64,000 bases of DNA from Niveispirillum sp943371025 (GTDB taxonomy: Bacteria; Pseudomonadota; Alphaproteobacteria; Azospirillales; Azospirillaceae). The notes beneath the pieces are model-generated. The model was not told the origin of the DNA. It saw only the letters and a program-made list of their open reading frames with translations, and ran no database searches. Numbering within the stretch: the first letter of the stretch is position 1; each line of letters starts with the position of its first letter. Location: NCBI GenBank assembly GCA_943371025.1, contig CALRTC020000001.1:124001-188000 (forward strand), written 5' to 3'. Of this stretch, positions 1 to 8,862 are shown in pieces. A program made the position numbers and the translations under genes.

Positions 1-296
1 AGAGCGTGCCAATCGCACCGTCGATATGATAATCTCGATGTCAGTAAGTTGTTTTTGTCCGTCTGCGCTTCAGACGCAGACCATCCCTACGGTAATGTCT
101 TCACGATTAACCGGGGCCTATGGTAAACCAGCCAAGGCTTCGGCGCTGCGGTACGAAGGGGCGGACCGCGGAACAATGGTAAGAAGAACGCGTTTTCGGT
201 TGGGTGGCCCATCAAATTCCGGCATGGGGTCGGGATTGTGATCTGGGCGGTCGCCGGAAGGCAAACTCGCAAACCCGCGCTTGAAGGGTGGCAAAA
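1..296. other. Non-coding stretch before the first gene
   Basis: I see no convincing gene here; the open frames lack ribosome sites and family resemblance. A short perfect hairpin (7-bp arms at 61-67 and 75-81, 7-nt loop) lies in the first 100 bases without a clear T-tract. The rest presumably holds the promoter of the transferase gene that follows. Confidence 0.5.
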
Positions 297-1328
297 TTGA
301 TTTATGCACTTGCTGTTGTTCTGCAGATCGCCCTGTCTGCCCTGATCTGCCTCAAGGCTCCCCAGATCGGGACGGTTTTGGGGATCATGGACAAACCCGA
401 CAGTTTGCGGAAATTGCATCGCGGCGCAGTCCCCCTGGTGGGTGGGCTGGCCATTCTGCTGCCCGCCACCCTGATCGGCGCCGGTCTTTCCGTCATCGAC
501 GGCGTGTCAGCCCACTGGATCATCGTTCCGGTGATGGTCACATTGTTCGTCATGGGCATGCTTGACGACCGGCAGCACCTGCCTCCCGTCGTGCGCCTTT
601 CTGTTTCGCTGGTCATGTTCACGCTGGCGGTGATCCTGGCGCCGGCTCTGGCCATTTCGGCCCTGGATTTCGGCGACGGCACCAAGATCCTGCTGCCGCC
701 GGTGATGGGCGCCATGCTGACCATCATCAGCCTTGTCGGCTTCCAGTATGCCTTCAACATGAGCGACGGCGCCAATGGCATCGCCAGCGGCATGGCCATG
801 ATCTGGGCCCTGTTCTTCGCCCTGGCCGGCGCCGGTACCTATTCGATGCTGGCGCTGCTGGTGCTGGCCGGCGGGGCCGTGTTCCTGACCTTCAACATGC
901 GTGGCCGCATCTTCCTGGGTGACAGCGGTGCCTATGGCATCTCTGCCGTCATGGGGCTGCTGGGGCTGGCCGTCACCAGCCATCCGGACAGCGCGCTCGG
1001 CAATATGCAGCTGATGGGCCTGTTCCTGCTGCCCGTCGTCGATTGCCTGCGGCTGATCGTCAGCCGTCTGAAGGCCGGTCGGGCGCCGTTCTCGCCGGAT
1101 CGTGAACATCTGCATCACTATCTGCTGCGCTGGCTGGTCTCGCCGGCCCGCACGGCCGCTTTCTACTGGATGATGGTGGCGCTGCCCAATGCCATCGGCC
1201 TGCTGGTCGGCGGGGCGTCGGGCTTCCTGCTGACGATCATCATCACGCTGGCGCTGTACCGCGTCGCCATCGCCAAGACGGCGGGCGTGTCGGCTCCGGC
1301 TGGCGCGGTGGGCGGCGAGGCACGCTGA
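297..1328 (+). CDS. Polyprenyl-phosphate sugar-1-phosphate transferase (WecA/MraY family)
   Basis: Integral membrane enzyme of glycosyltransferase family 4. The family moves a sugar-1-phosphate from a UDP-sugar to undecaprenyl phosphate, the first lipid-linked step of O-antigen, enterobacterial common antigen or exopolysaccharide synthesis. About ten hydrophobic segments are visible. Family motifs in order are MDKPDSLRKLHRG near residue 34, the Asp-Asp of GMLDD near 92, NMSDGANG near 157, GDSG near 211 and DREHLHH near 271, which fits WecA/TagO better than MraY. A GTG at 288 is in frame, but the GAAGG at 283-287 would touch it; TTG at 297 gives normal spacing, so I use that. No other polysaccharide genes are adjacent, so the acceptor sugar is unknown. 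Confidence 0.85.
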   Translation: MIYALAVVLQIALSALICLKAPQIGTVLGIMDKPDSLRKLHRGAVPLVGGLAILLPATLIGAGLSVIDGVSAHWIIVPVMVTLFVMGMLDDRQHLPPVVRLSVSLVMFTLAVILAPALAISALDFGDGTKILLPPVMGAMLTIISLVGFQYAFNMSDGANGIASGMAMIWALFFALAGAGTYSMLALLVLAGGAVFLTFNMRGRIFLGDSGAYGISAVMGLLGLAVTSHPDSALGNMQLMGLFLLPVVDCLRLIVSRLKAGRAPFSPDREHLHHYLLRWLVSPARTAAFYWMMVALPNAIGLLVGGASGFLLTIIITLALYRVAIAKTAGVSAPAGAVGGEAR

Positions 1329-1450
1329 TAGGACCTGTTCCTTCGGGCGCGGGCCGTCGGTCGCCGGCCTTCAGGGGCTATCAGAGGACTCCTGGGTTGA
1401 ACAAGTTTCCTGACCCGCCGGGCTCCTCCCGAAGCGGTGTGACTGACAAG

Positions 1451-1477
1451 CGGCCGGGGATTTTCCCGGCCGTTTTT
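1451..1477 (+). terminator. Intrinsic terminator after the transferase gene
   Basis: Perfect 8-bp GC stem (CGGCCGGG at 1451-1458 and CCCGGCCG at 1465-1472) with a 6-nt loop, followed by TTTTTC. It lies about 120 bases after the transferase stop. The bases between stop and stem show no gene. Confidence 0.8.
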
Positions 1478-1559
1478 CTTTTCGGCTCCCATTCAGGCTG
1501 GGTTCAGCCGGCTCCTGTCAGGATGTGCGCATCCTCACAAACGGACAGGAGTTCCTTCC

Positions 1560-1874
1560 ATGCTGTATCCCCGTTTCATCGCCGTGGCCCTGCTGGCCGG
1601 TTCCATGGGCCTGGGTGCCTATGCCTGGGCGCAAGGGGCGGGCACCCCGGCCCCGGCCACCGCCACGGCCCCGACCACCGCTGCCCCGGCAGATGCCTTG
1701 CCCATCCCTGCCTTGCTGGACAAGCTGACGGCCCAGGGCTATCGCGACATCAGCGAGGTCGAGCGCAAGGGCGACCGCAAGGTGGAGGTCAAGGCCATCG
1801 CCCCCGATGGTCGCCGGAAAGAAATTTATGTTGATGCCCGCACCGGCGAGATCCTGAAAGTGGAGAATGACTGA
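1560..1874 (+). CDS. Secreted PepSY-domain protein
   Basis: Small exported protein of 104 residues. Residues 1-25 form a signal peptide ending in AYAWA; residues 27-50 are an Ala/Pro/Thr-rich linker. The rest fits one PepSY domain, ending in the usual pattern of a predicted strand, YVDARTGEIL, near the C-terminus. PepSY proteins are periplasmic and often accompany b-type cytochromes or sensor kinases, with a proposed inhibitory or binding role. GGACAGGAG sits just before the ATG. The stop overlaps the start of the cytochrome b561 gene (TGATG), so the two are translationally coupled and probably act together. The exact function is unknown. Confidence 0.75.
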   Translation: MLYPRFIAVALLAGSMGLGAYAWAQGAGTPAPATATAPTTAAPADALPIPALLDKLTAQGYRDISEVERKGDRKVEVKAIAPDGRRKEIYVDARTGEILKVEND

Positions 1875-2455
1875 TGGGCACGCTTCCTCTTTCGGCAGGG
1901 GCGGCGGCGTCAGCCGCCCCCACCACCGCCCCCATGGTCCGCGTCTGGGACCCCGTGGTGCGCCTCACCCACTGGACCATCGCCGTCGCCTTCCTGACCG
2001 CCTGGCTGTCGGCGGAAGAGATGATGGGCGTGCATGAGGCCGCAGGCCTGACCATCATCGCCGTGGTCGGCCTGCGGGCGCTGTGGGGCCTGGTCGGCCC
2101 CCAGCATGCCCGCTTCGACGATTTCGTGCCCACGCCGGCCGGCCTGCTGGCCTATGCGCGGCAGCTGCTGACCGGCAAGGCCACGCGCCATCTGGGGCAT
2201 AACCCCGCCGGTGGCGCCATGGCCGTGGCCCTGTGGCTGTCGTTGCTGGGCACGGCGGCGCTGGGCCTGATCACCCGCTATCCCACCGAGGCCCTGCGTC
2301 CCTTCAAGCATATGCTGGAGGAGGGGCACGAGGTGATGGCCAACGCCACCCTGGCCCTGGTCGCCCTGCATCTGGCCGGCGTGCTGCTCAGCAGCCTGCT
2401 GCACCGGGAAAACCTGCCGCGTTCCATGGTGACGGGCATGAAGCGGGCGGATTGA
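1874..2455 (+). CDS. Cytochrome b561-type membrane protein
   Basis: Di-haem cytochrome b561 (bacterial/Ni-hydrogenase b-type) family protein of 193 residues with four hydrophobic helices. Candidate haem ligands are His33 (RLTHW), His54, His152 and His166, placed in helices as the family expects. Such proteins carry electrons across or along the inner membrane, often from quinol to a periplasmic partner. It is coupled by a one-base overlap to the PepSY gene, which suggests that protein is its periplasmic partner. An Ala/Pro-rich extension of about 20 residues precedes the conserved VWDPVVRLTHW motif. A bidirectional terminator follows at once. Confidence 0.8.
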   Translation: MGTLPLSAGAAASAAPTTAPMVRVWDPVVRLTHWTIAVAFLTAWLSAEEMMGVHEAAGLTIIAVVGLRALWGLVGPQHARFDDFVPTPAGLLAYARQLLTGKATRHLGHNPAGGAMAVALWLSLLGTAALGLITRYPTEALRPFKHMLEEGHEVMANATLALVALHLAGVLLSSLLHRENLPRSMVTGMKRAD

Positions 2456-2468
2456 TCCGCATCCAAAC

Positions 2469-2501
2469 AAAAACCCCGGCGCCTCTCAGTGCCGGGGTTT
2501 T
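2469..2501. terminator. Bidirectional terminator between convergent genes
   Basis: Stem CCCCGGC (2474-2480) pairs with GCCGGGG (2491-2497) around a 10-nt loop. It is preceded by AAAAA and followed by TTTT, so it can end transcripts from the cytochrome gene on + and secDF on -. Confidence 0.8.
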
Positions 2502-2525
2502 CGTCATTCAAGGGGGGCCCCTGGA

Positions 2526-5066
2526 TCAGGCCTTCGCGCTCTCGCCTTCGCCTTCCGTGCCGGGCGTGTCGTCGCCCGTCATGGTCTTGCGCAGCCGGTT
2601 CTCACCCAGATAGAGCAGGATGGGCGCGGCGATGAAGATGGAAGACGACGTCGCCAGCAGGATGCCGAACAGCAGCGCCCAGGCAAATTCCCGCAACGCT
2701 TCCCCGCCATAGATGGCCAGGGGCACGATGGACAGGAACACGGCGATGTTGGTGTTGATCGTGCGGGTCAGCGTTTCGTTGATCGACCGGTCGATCAACT
2801 CGCGCAGCGGCATCTTGCGATAAAGCCGCAGGTTCTCGCGCACGCGGTCATAGACCACGACCTTGTCATTGATGGAGAAGCCCATGATGGTCAGCATGGC
2901 GGCGATGGCCGTCAGGTTGAACTGCATCCCCGTCAGCGCGTAGAAGCCGATGGTCTTGGTCACGTCCAGCAGCATGGTCACCACGGCACCGATGCCGAAC
3001 TGCCATTCAAACCGGATGGTGATGTAGAACAGCATGGCGAACGCCGCCAGACCGAGCGCCAGCATGCCATCATGGAACAGTTCGGACGACACGGACGCGC
3101 CAACCGCTTCCACGCGGCGGACTTCGGTGCCGGGGAAATGCTGGTCCAGGGCGGCCGTCACGGCCTTGATCGCGGCCTGCTGGTTGGCTTCCGCCCCTTC
3201 CTGACGTTCCATGCGCAGGATGACGTCCCGGTCGGTGCCGAACGCCTGCAGGGCCACCGGACCGACATTCACGCCTTCCATCACTTCACGCAGCTTGGGG
3301 AAGTCCGTCGGCTCCGTCGTGCGCACTTCCATGACGATGCCGCCGGCAAAGTCGATGCCGTAATTCAGCCCCGGCTTGAAGAACATGAAGACGGACGCCG
3401 TGGACAGGACAACTGATACGGCCAGACCGATATGGCGGCCGTTCATGAAGTTGATCTTCATGCCCACGGTCTTCAGCTGCAACGGCCCGAACACGGGCAG
3501 CGTCTTGGGCCGCGAGCGCTTGTACCAGATGGCCGTCAGCAGGCGGGCCACCAGCGTGGCCGTGAACATGGAGGTGATGATGCCTAGCGACGTGGTGACA
3601 GCGAACCCCTTCACCGATCCCGTGCCCACGATATAGAGCAGGATCATCTTGATCAGCGTGGTCAGGTTACTGTCGGTGATGGTCGCCATGGCCTTGGAAT
3701 AGCCGGTTTCCAGTGCCGACAGGGCCGTCTTGCCCTTGCGCAGCTCTTCCTTGATGCGTTCGTTGATCAGGATGTTGGCATCAACCGACATGCCGAGCGT
3801 CAGTACCACGCCGGCAATGCCGGGCAGGGTCAGGGTCGCTTCCAGCATGGCCAGCGAGGACAGCGTCAGGAACAGGTTGAACAGCAGGGCAATATTGGCG
3901 ATGGCGCCGAACTTGCCATAGGTGATCCACATATAGGCGAAGACCAGCGCCACACCGACCAGGCACGAAACCAGGCCGGCCTTGATGCTGTCGGCGCCCA
4001 GTTCGGGTCCGATGGAGCGTTCTTCCACCACGGTCAGCGGGGCGGGCAGGGCACCGGCGCGCAGCAGCACAGCCAGTTCGGTGGCCGACTGGGCCGTGAA
4101 ATTGCCGCTGATCTGCCCACGTCCGCCCAGGATCGGTTCATTGATCACAGGTGCGGAAATGACCCTTCCGTCCAGAACGATGGCGAAGGGACGGCCGACA
4201 TTGGCCTTGGTGATGTCGGCGAAGCGGCGGGCGCCGATGCTGTCGAAGCTGAAGGACACGACCCAGCGGCCCGTCTGCGGGTCGGCGCTGGGCTGGGCGT
4301 CGGTCAGGGTGGCGCCGTCCACTTCCACGCGCTTGCGCACCAGCACCTGACCGCCGCCGGCGCCACGGTCGCTGTTGTTCAGCCATTCAAAACCCGGCGG
4401 CGCCGGCGTGCCCGGCACCGCCGTGGCGTCACCGACCAGATGGAAGGTCATCTTGGCCGTCTGGCCCAGCAGGCGCTTGATACGGCCGGGATCGGTGACA
4501 CCCGGCAGCTGCACCAGCACGCGCGACTGGCCCTGACGGGCCACGATCGGCTCGTTCACGCCGGTTTCGTCGATACGGCGGCGCACGATTTCCAGCGACT
4601 GGTCCACGGCCTTGCTGACGCGGTTGGCCAGGGCCTGCGGACCGAAATCCAGGCGCAGGCGCCCGGCTTCCGGCACGATGGTGAAATCGCCCAGCTCACC
4701 CGGCATGGCGCCACGGGTCAGCGGGGCCAGGGCATCGGTGACGCGGCTGGCATCCGACGGATCGGCCAGACGCACGACAATGCCGTTGCCATCCACAGCC
4801 ACGCCGGCCACACGCAGTTCCGCCGTGCGCAGCAGGCCGCGGATCTCATCCGTGGCGTTTTCCAGCCGCTCGCGCTTCACCGCATCGGCATCCACCTCCA
4901 GCAGCAGGTAGGAGCCGCCCTGCAGGTCAAGGCCGAGATTGAAATGACGGGCGGGCAGCCAGGAGGGGATGTTGGCCGGCCCGATCAGGCTGGGGATCGA
5001 CAGAACGATGCCCAGGAAGCAGATCAGCAGGATGACTGCCGTCCGGACCTTGGAGAAATTCAACAT
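2526..5066 (-). CDS. secDF: Protein translocase subunits SecD and SecF, fused
   Basis: Single 846-residue polypeptide joining SecD and SecF, which use the proton gradient to pull exported proteins through SecYEG from the periplasmic side. The N-terminal half is SecD: a first helix, the conserved NLGLDLQGGSYLLLEV near residue 45, a large P1 periplasmic domain, then five helices ending with GMSVDANILINERIKEE. SecF starts near residue 540 with a helix and the GIDFAGGIVMEV motif, then its own five helices with FSINDKVVVYDRVREN. Separate secD and secF genes are common; fusion is also known in Rhizobiales and Firmicutes. An ATG at 5099 is in frame, but 5066 has a GGAA at good spacing and begins with the usual MLNFSKVRT. 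Confidence 0.95.
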   Translation of the reverse strand: MLNFSKVRTAVILLICFLGIVLSIPSLIGPANIPSWLPARHFNLGLDLQGGSYLLLEVDADAVKRERLENATDEIRGLLRTAELRVAGVAVDGNGIVVRLADPSDASRVTDALAPLTRGAMPGELGDFTIVPEAGRLRLDFGPQALANRVSKAVDQSLEIVRRRIDETGVNEPIVARQGQSRVLVQLPGVTDPGRIKRLLGQTAKMTFHLVGDATAVPGTPAPPGFEWLNNSDRGAGGGQVLVRKRVEVDGATLTDAQPSADPQTGRWVVSFSFDSIGARRFADITKANVGRPFAIVLDGRVISAPVINEPILGGRGQISGNFTAQSATELAVLLRAGALPAPLTVVEERSIGPELGADSIKAGLVSCLVGVALVFAYMWITYGKFGAIANIALLFNLFLTLSSLAMLEATLTLPGIAGVVLTLGMSVDANILINERIKEELRKGKTALSALETGYSKAMATITDSNLTTLIKMILLYIVGTGSVKGFAVTTSLGIITSMFTATLVARLLTAIWYKRSRPKTLPVFGPLQLKTVGMKINFMNGRHIGLAVSVVLSTASVFMFFKPGLNYGIDFAGGIVMEVRTTEPTDFPKLREVMEGVNVGPVALQAFGTDRDVILRMERQEGAEANQQAAIKAVTAALDQHFPGTEVRRVEAVGASVSSELFHDGMLALGLAAFAMLFYITIRFEWQFGIGAVVTMLLDVTKTIGFYALTGMQFNLTAIAAMLTIMGFSINDKVVVYDRVRENLRLYRKMPLRELIDRSINETLTRTINTNIAVFLSIVPLAIYGGEALREFAWALLFGILLATSSSIFIAAPILLYLGENRLRKTMTGDDTPGTEGEGESAKA

Positions 5067-5142
5067 GGGATAGGTTCCGATCATGGGAACCGGACGCACA
5101 GGACCGGTTCGATCAAACTTGTTCGGAGGAAAAGCGGTCGGG

Positions 5143-5532
5143 TCAGGCCGGAACCGGCGGCCCGCGGGGGCGCCCCGTCGGGCCGGACAGGCCGCCGGCC
5201 ACGCGAACCGGGTCCACGGGCGGAAGCGCCAATGTCAGGAAAGCCGGCGGCACCCCGTCGGCGTAGGGCAGCAGTGGGTCGACACCGCCGCCCGTCGTCG
5301 GTGCGGCCTTGCCGTCGATCCGGTACAGGCCCTGCAGCAGGGCCGTCTGTGTCGGGGCCGTCAGGCGGCTGTCGCAGTCGCGGTCCTGTTCGGGGCCGCG
5401 CACCGTGCAGCCGGACGCGATGCCGGCCGACAGGCGTGCCGAGACGCTGTCGCCCATGGCGCCGGTCAGCAGCACCAGGGCCGCCAACAGCATCAACCGC
5501 CAATGGGGCAGGGACAATTGCACCGGCTTCAC
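5143..5532 (-). CDS. Hypothetical small exported or anchored protein
   Basis: Predicted 129-residue protein starting at GTG with a good AGAAAGG ribosome site 5 bases upstream. Residues 10-30 are hydrophobic and would act as a signal peptide or anchor; the rest is rich in Pro, Gly and Ala with two Cys (a CTVRGPEQDRDC stretch) that could form a disulphide. It lies 76 bases upstream of secDF on the same strand and could be its first operon partner. I do not recognise a family. The frame could be a chance ORF, but the hydrophobic N-terminus plus ribosome site favour a real gene. Confidence 0.5.
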   Translation of the reverse strand: MKPVQLSLPHWRLMLLAALVLLTGAMGDSVSARLSAGIASGCTVRGPEQDRDCDSRLTAPTQTALLQGLYRIDGKAAPTTGGGVDPLLPYADGVPPAFLTLALPPVDPVRVAGGLSGPTGRPRGPPVPA

Positions 5533-5631
5533 CGCATCCTTTCTATCAGATCGGCAGAAATACGCGCGAGACCGGCCTGTGGCAAGCGCCGTCTCCGCAG
5601 CCGCGCATGGCTGGTCCGGCGTTTATAGCAT

Positions 5632-5658
5632 TGCTTATAGTAAGTGTGCTTATAATAT
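5632..5658 (+). promoter_or_regulatory. Promoter and probable MarR operator (direct/inverted repeat)
   Basis: The octamer TGCTTATA at 5632-5639 recurs at 5648-5654 (GCTTATA), 16 bases on. TTATAG and CTTATAA also form an imperfect inverted repeat. A perfect TATAAT lies at 5651-5656, only 10 bases before the MarR ATG, so transcripts should start at or within a few bases of the start codon. A repressor bound here would block the promoter, giving autoregulation. Confidence 0.6.
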
Positions 5659-5666
5659 GCAGGGTC

Positions 5667-6146
5667 ATGAGCAGCAGCGATCCCACCACCCATTTTGGAA
5701 CCAATCTGGCCGACACGGCGCGCCTGTTGCGCCGGCGTTTCGACCAGCGCCTGCGCTTCAGCGGCAGCACGCGGGCGCAATGGCATGCCATTTTCAAGAT
5801 TTCCAAGAATCCCGGTGTCAAGCAGGCCGAACTGGCCGAGGCGCTGGAGGTGGAACCGATCACGCTGACGCGCATGCTGGACCGCATGGTGGAAGGGGGC
5901 TGGGTGGAACGTCAGCCGGACCCCAATGACCGCCGCGCCCGCCTTCTGGTCCTGACGGACAAGGCGCGCGATGCGCTGGCCCCCATGCGGATCGTCGTCG
6001 AAGAGATTTACGAGGAGGCGCTGGCCGGCCTGACCCCGCAGGAGCGGGACGAGCTGGTCCGGCTGTTGGTCCGGGTCCGGGCCAACCTGTCGGCGATGGA
6101 GGGTCCGTCGGCCGAGCGCCCGCAGAATGGTGATGAAAATGAGTGA
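5667..6146 (+). CDS. MarR-family transcriptional repressor
   Basis: Winged-helix regulator of 159 residues. The DNA-binding region spans about residues 35-100, with recognition helix around AEALEVEPITLTRMLDRM and a wing at PDPNDRRARLLVLT, matching the MarR DxR wing. Flanking helices form the dimer. It begins an operon with an EmrA-like adaptor and EmrB-like pump, the emrRAB arrangement, so it probably represses them and is released by the drug or phenolic substrate. ATG at 5667 has no good ribosome site, and the TATAAT lies 10 bases upstream, suggesting a nearly leaderless message. Its last 20 bases overlap the adaptor gene. Confidence 0.85.
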   Translation: MSSSDPTTHFGTNLADTARLLRRRFDQRLRFSGSTRAQWHAIFKISKNPGVKQAELAEALEVEPITLTRMLDRMVEGGWVERQPDPNDRRARLLVLTDKARDALAPMRIVVEEIYEEALAGLTPQERDELVRLLVRVRANLSAMEGPSAERPQNGDENE

Positions 6147-7206
6147 GACCGAGAAGACGACCATGTCCGTCGGGCGCCGCCTGATCCTGGGTCTGGCCCT
6201 GCCTTTGGCCCTGGCGGCTGCCGGCGGCTATGTCTGGGTGACTGGCGGGCGTTTCATCAGCACCGACAATGCCTATGTCAAGCAGGACAAGGTCGGCGTT
6301 TCCCCGGAAGTACAGGGCCGCATTGTCGCCGTGCACGCCGCGGAAAACCGTCCCGTGAAGCGCGGCGACGCCCTGTTCGAGATTGACCCACAGCCCTATC
6401 GCATCGCGCTGGCCCAGGCTGACGCGGCCCTGGCCACGGCCCGGCTGGAGGTGGAGCGCCTGCGCGCCACCCTGTCGCATCAGCGTGCCGAGCTGGAACA
6501 GGCCGAACAGGATATGGATTACCGCCGCCGCGATTATGAGCGTCAGTCCAAGCTGGCCCAGAGCGGCTATGCCGCCCAGTCCAAGCTGGACGAGGCCCGC
6601 AACGAGCTGCGCGCCGCGGAGCAGGGCGTGGTCAAGGCCCGCCAGGGTGTGGCCGCTGCGCTGGCCGGTCTGGCCGGCAATCCCGACATTCCCACCGACA
6701 GTCACCCCAGCGTCATGCAGGCCCAGGCAACCCGCGACCGCGCGGCGCTTGAGCTGGAACGCACCCGCGTGATCGCGCCGGCGGACGGCATCGCCAGCCA
6801 GACCGATCGTCTGCAGGTGGGCCAGTTCGTCATGCCCGGCCTGTCCATGATGTCGATCGTGGAGACGCAGTCCGTCTTCATCGAAGCCAATGTCAAGGAA
6901 ACCGACCTGACCCATATGCAGTCGGGCCAGACGGCGACCGTCGTGCTGGACGCCTTTCCCGACCGCCAGCTGAAGGCCCGCATCGCCAGCATCGGCGCCG
7001 GCACGGGTTCGGAATTCTCCATCCTTCCCGCCCAGAATGCCACGGGCAACTGGGTGAAGGTGGTGCAGCGCGTGCCGGTGCGCCTGGAACTGGCCGATGG
7101 CGGCAAGGTGCCGCTGCGCGCCGGCCTGTCGGCGACGGTGGAGATCGATACGGGCCATGCGCGTGGCCTGCCCGGCTTCGGTACCGCCCAGGCCGCCGAA
7201 GAGTGA
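6127..7206 (+). CDS. emrA: EmrA-like membrane fusion protein (HlyD family)
   Basis: Periplasmic adaptor linking an inner-membrane MFS pump to a TolC-type channel. One transmembrane helix (about residues 17-40) anchors it. STDNAYVKQDKVGVSPEVQGRI near residue 51 opens the split lipoyl/barrel-sandwich domain; a long coiled-coil hairpin (about 100-185) follows; the second lipoyl half contains RVIAPADGI. The C-terminal beta-barrel holds the VFIEANVKETDL motif. The frame offers ATG at 6127, 6133 and 6139; the last (MSETEK) is equally plausible. It overlaps the marR end and is 13 bases from emrB. No outer-membrane factor is encoded here, so it must recruit one made elsewhere. Confidence 0.88.
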   Translation: MVMKMSETEKTTMSVGRRLILGLALPLALAAAGGYVWVTGGRFISTDNAYVKQDKVGVSPEVQGRIVAVHAAENRPVKRGDALFEIDPQPYRIALAQADAALATARLEVERLRATLSHQRAELEQAEQDMDYRRRDYERQSKLAQSGYAAQSKLDEARNELRAAEQGVVKARQGVAAALAGLAGNPDIPTDSHPSVMQAQATRDRAALELERTRVIAPADGIASQTDRLQVGQFVMPGLSMMSIVETQSVFIEANVKETDLTHMQSGQTATVVLDAFPDRQLKARIASIGAGTGSEFSILPAQNATGNWVKVVQRVPVRLELADGGKVPLRAGLSATVEIDTGHARGLPGFGTAQAAEE

Positions 7207-7219
7207 GCGGGGGCGCGCC

Positions 7220-8749
7220 ATGAACGCCGCCATCGCCGCCCCGGCCGCCCCTGTCAAACGCGGCCCGCTGACGCTTGCCATCATGCTGGCAACCATCATG
7301 CAGGTGCTGGACACGACCATCGCCAATGTGGCGCTGCCCAGCATGCAGGGCAGCCTGGGCGCCGCACAGGACAGCATCACCTGGGTGCTGACCTCCTATA
7401 TCGTCGCGTCGGCCATCATGACCCCGGTCACCGGCTGGATGGCCGACCGGATCGGGCTGAAGAACCTGTTTCTGGCGTCCGTGGCTGGGTTCACGCTGGC
7501 GTCCATGCTGTGCGGCCAGGCGGGCAGCCTGACCGAGATGATCATCTGGCGACTGGCGCAGGGTGTGTTCGGTGCCGCCCTGGTGCCGCTGTCGCAGACG
7601 GTGCTGTTGAACATCAATCCGCCGGAACGCCATGGGTCGGCCATGGCCATGTGGGGGGCTGGCATCATGGTCGGCCCTGTCATCGGTCCGACCTTGGGCG
7701 GCTGGCTGACGGAAAGCTTCAACTGGCGCTGGGTCTTCTACATCAATGTGCCGGTGGGCATCATGGCCTTCCTGGGCATGCTGGCCTGGTTGCCGGCAGC
7801 ACCCAAGCGTCAGCGCGGCTTCGATTTCCTGGGCTTCGCCCTGCTCAGCATCGCGGTAGGCACCTTGCAGCTGCTGCTGGACCGGGGTGAGCAGCTGGAT
7901 TGGTTCGCCGCCAACGAGATCTGGATCGAATTGGGCATCTCCGTTTCCGCCTTCTGGGCCTTTGGTGTGCATATGCTGACGGCCAGGCGGCCATTCGTGG
8001 AACCGCGCCTGCTGCGTGACCGCAATCTGGCTACGGGCCTGATCCTGATCTTTGTGGTCGGCATCATCGTGCTGGCGGCCATGGCCCTGTTGCCGCCCAT
8101 GCTGCAGCGGCTGATGGGCTATCCCACCATCACCACGGGTCTGGTGATGGCGCCGCGCGGCGTGGGGGTGATGATCTCCATGCTGATGGTAGGGCGGCTG
8201 GTGCGCATCGTCGATCCGCGCATCCTGATCACCATCGGTATCAGCCTGACGGCCTGGTCGCTGCACATGATGACAGGCTTCACCATCGTCATGGACAGTA
8301 CCCCCATCATCCTGAGCGGCGTCGTGCAGGGCCTGGGCCTGGGGCTGGTTTTCGTGCCGCTCAGCACCATCGCCTTTGCCACCTTGCAGCCGGCGGACCG
8401 TGTGGACGCGGCCAGCCTGTTCAGTCTGGTGCGCAATCTGGGCAATTCGCTGGGTGTATCCATCGTCACCTCCATGCTGGCGCATTTCATCCAGATCAAC
8501 CATGCTGAACTGGCGGCCCATATCACCCCCTACCGATCAGAGCTGGACAGCTTCCTGGCGTTGGGCGGGCAGATGTCGCCGCAGGTTATGGCAACCGTCG
8601 ACGGCATGGTGAACCAGCAGGCAGCCATGATCTCCTATATCAATGATTTCAAGATGATGATGATCATCACCCTGGCGGCGCTGCCCCTGGTCCTGGTGCT
8701 GCGCCGGCCGGCCCGGATGACGTCCGGGCCTGGCCCCGTCATGGAATAG
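7220..8749 (+). CDS. emrB: EmrB-like DHA2 multidrug MFS transporter
   Basis: Fourteen-helix drug:proton antiporter of the DHA2 group (509 residues, usual length). TIMQVLDTTIANVALPSMQ in helix 1 is the DHA2 motif D1, and GWMADRIGLKNLF is motif A between helices 2 and 3. WRWVFYINVPVG near residue 170 is also typical of EmrB. It pumps hydrophobic toxicants into the EmrA-TolC conduit. The longer frame from 7097 would overlap emrA, so ATG 7220 is preferred. It ends the marR-emrA-emrB operon; I see no strong terminator after it. Confidence 0.9.
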   Translation: MNAAIAAPAAPVKRGPLTLAIMLATIMQVLDTTIANVALPSMQGSLGAAQDSITWVLTSYIVASAIMTPVTGWMADRIGLKNLFLASVAGFTLASMLCGQAGSLTEMIIWRLAQGVFGAALVPLSQTVLLNINPPERHGSAMAMWGAGIMVGPVIGPTLGGWLTESFNWRWVFYINVPVGIMAFLGMLAWLPAAPKRQRGFDFLGFALLSIAVGTLQLLLDRGEQLDWFAANEIWIELGISVSAFWAFGVHMLTARRPFVEPRLLRDRNLATGLILIFVVGIIVLAAMALLPPMLQRLMGYPTITTGLVMAPRGVGVMISMLMVGRLVRIVDPRILITIGISLTAWSLHMMTGFTIVMDSTPIILSGVVQGLGLGLVFVPLSTIAFATLQPADRVDAASLFSLVRNLGNSLGVSIVTSMLAHFIQINHAELAAHITPYRSELDSFLALGGQMSPQVMATVDGMVNQQAAMISYINDFKMMMIITLAALPLVLVLRRPARMTSGPGPVME

Positions 8750-8862
8750 GCCGGGTTCTCTCAACCATGGGGTGCGTGACCGGTATGGGAGATGCCCACC
8801 CCCCGCTATTCACTTTGCGGCTGCGCTTGCTCTAATCTGGCGGCGTTGAAGGGGTAAGAGCG

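Noticed and set aside
4440..5666. Long plus-strand open frame leading into the MarR gene
   Set aside because: It is antisense to secDF and its translation is compositionally odd (Gln, His, Arg-rich); the MarR family similarity begins only at ATG 5667.
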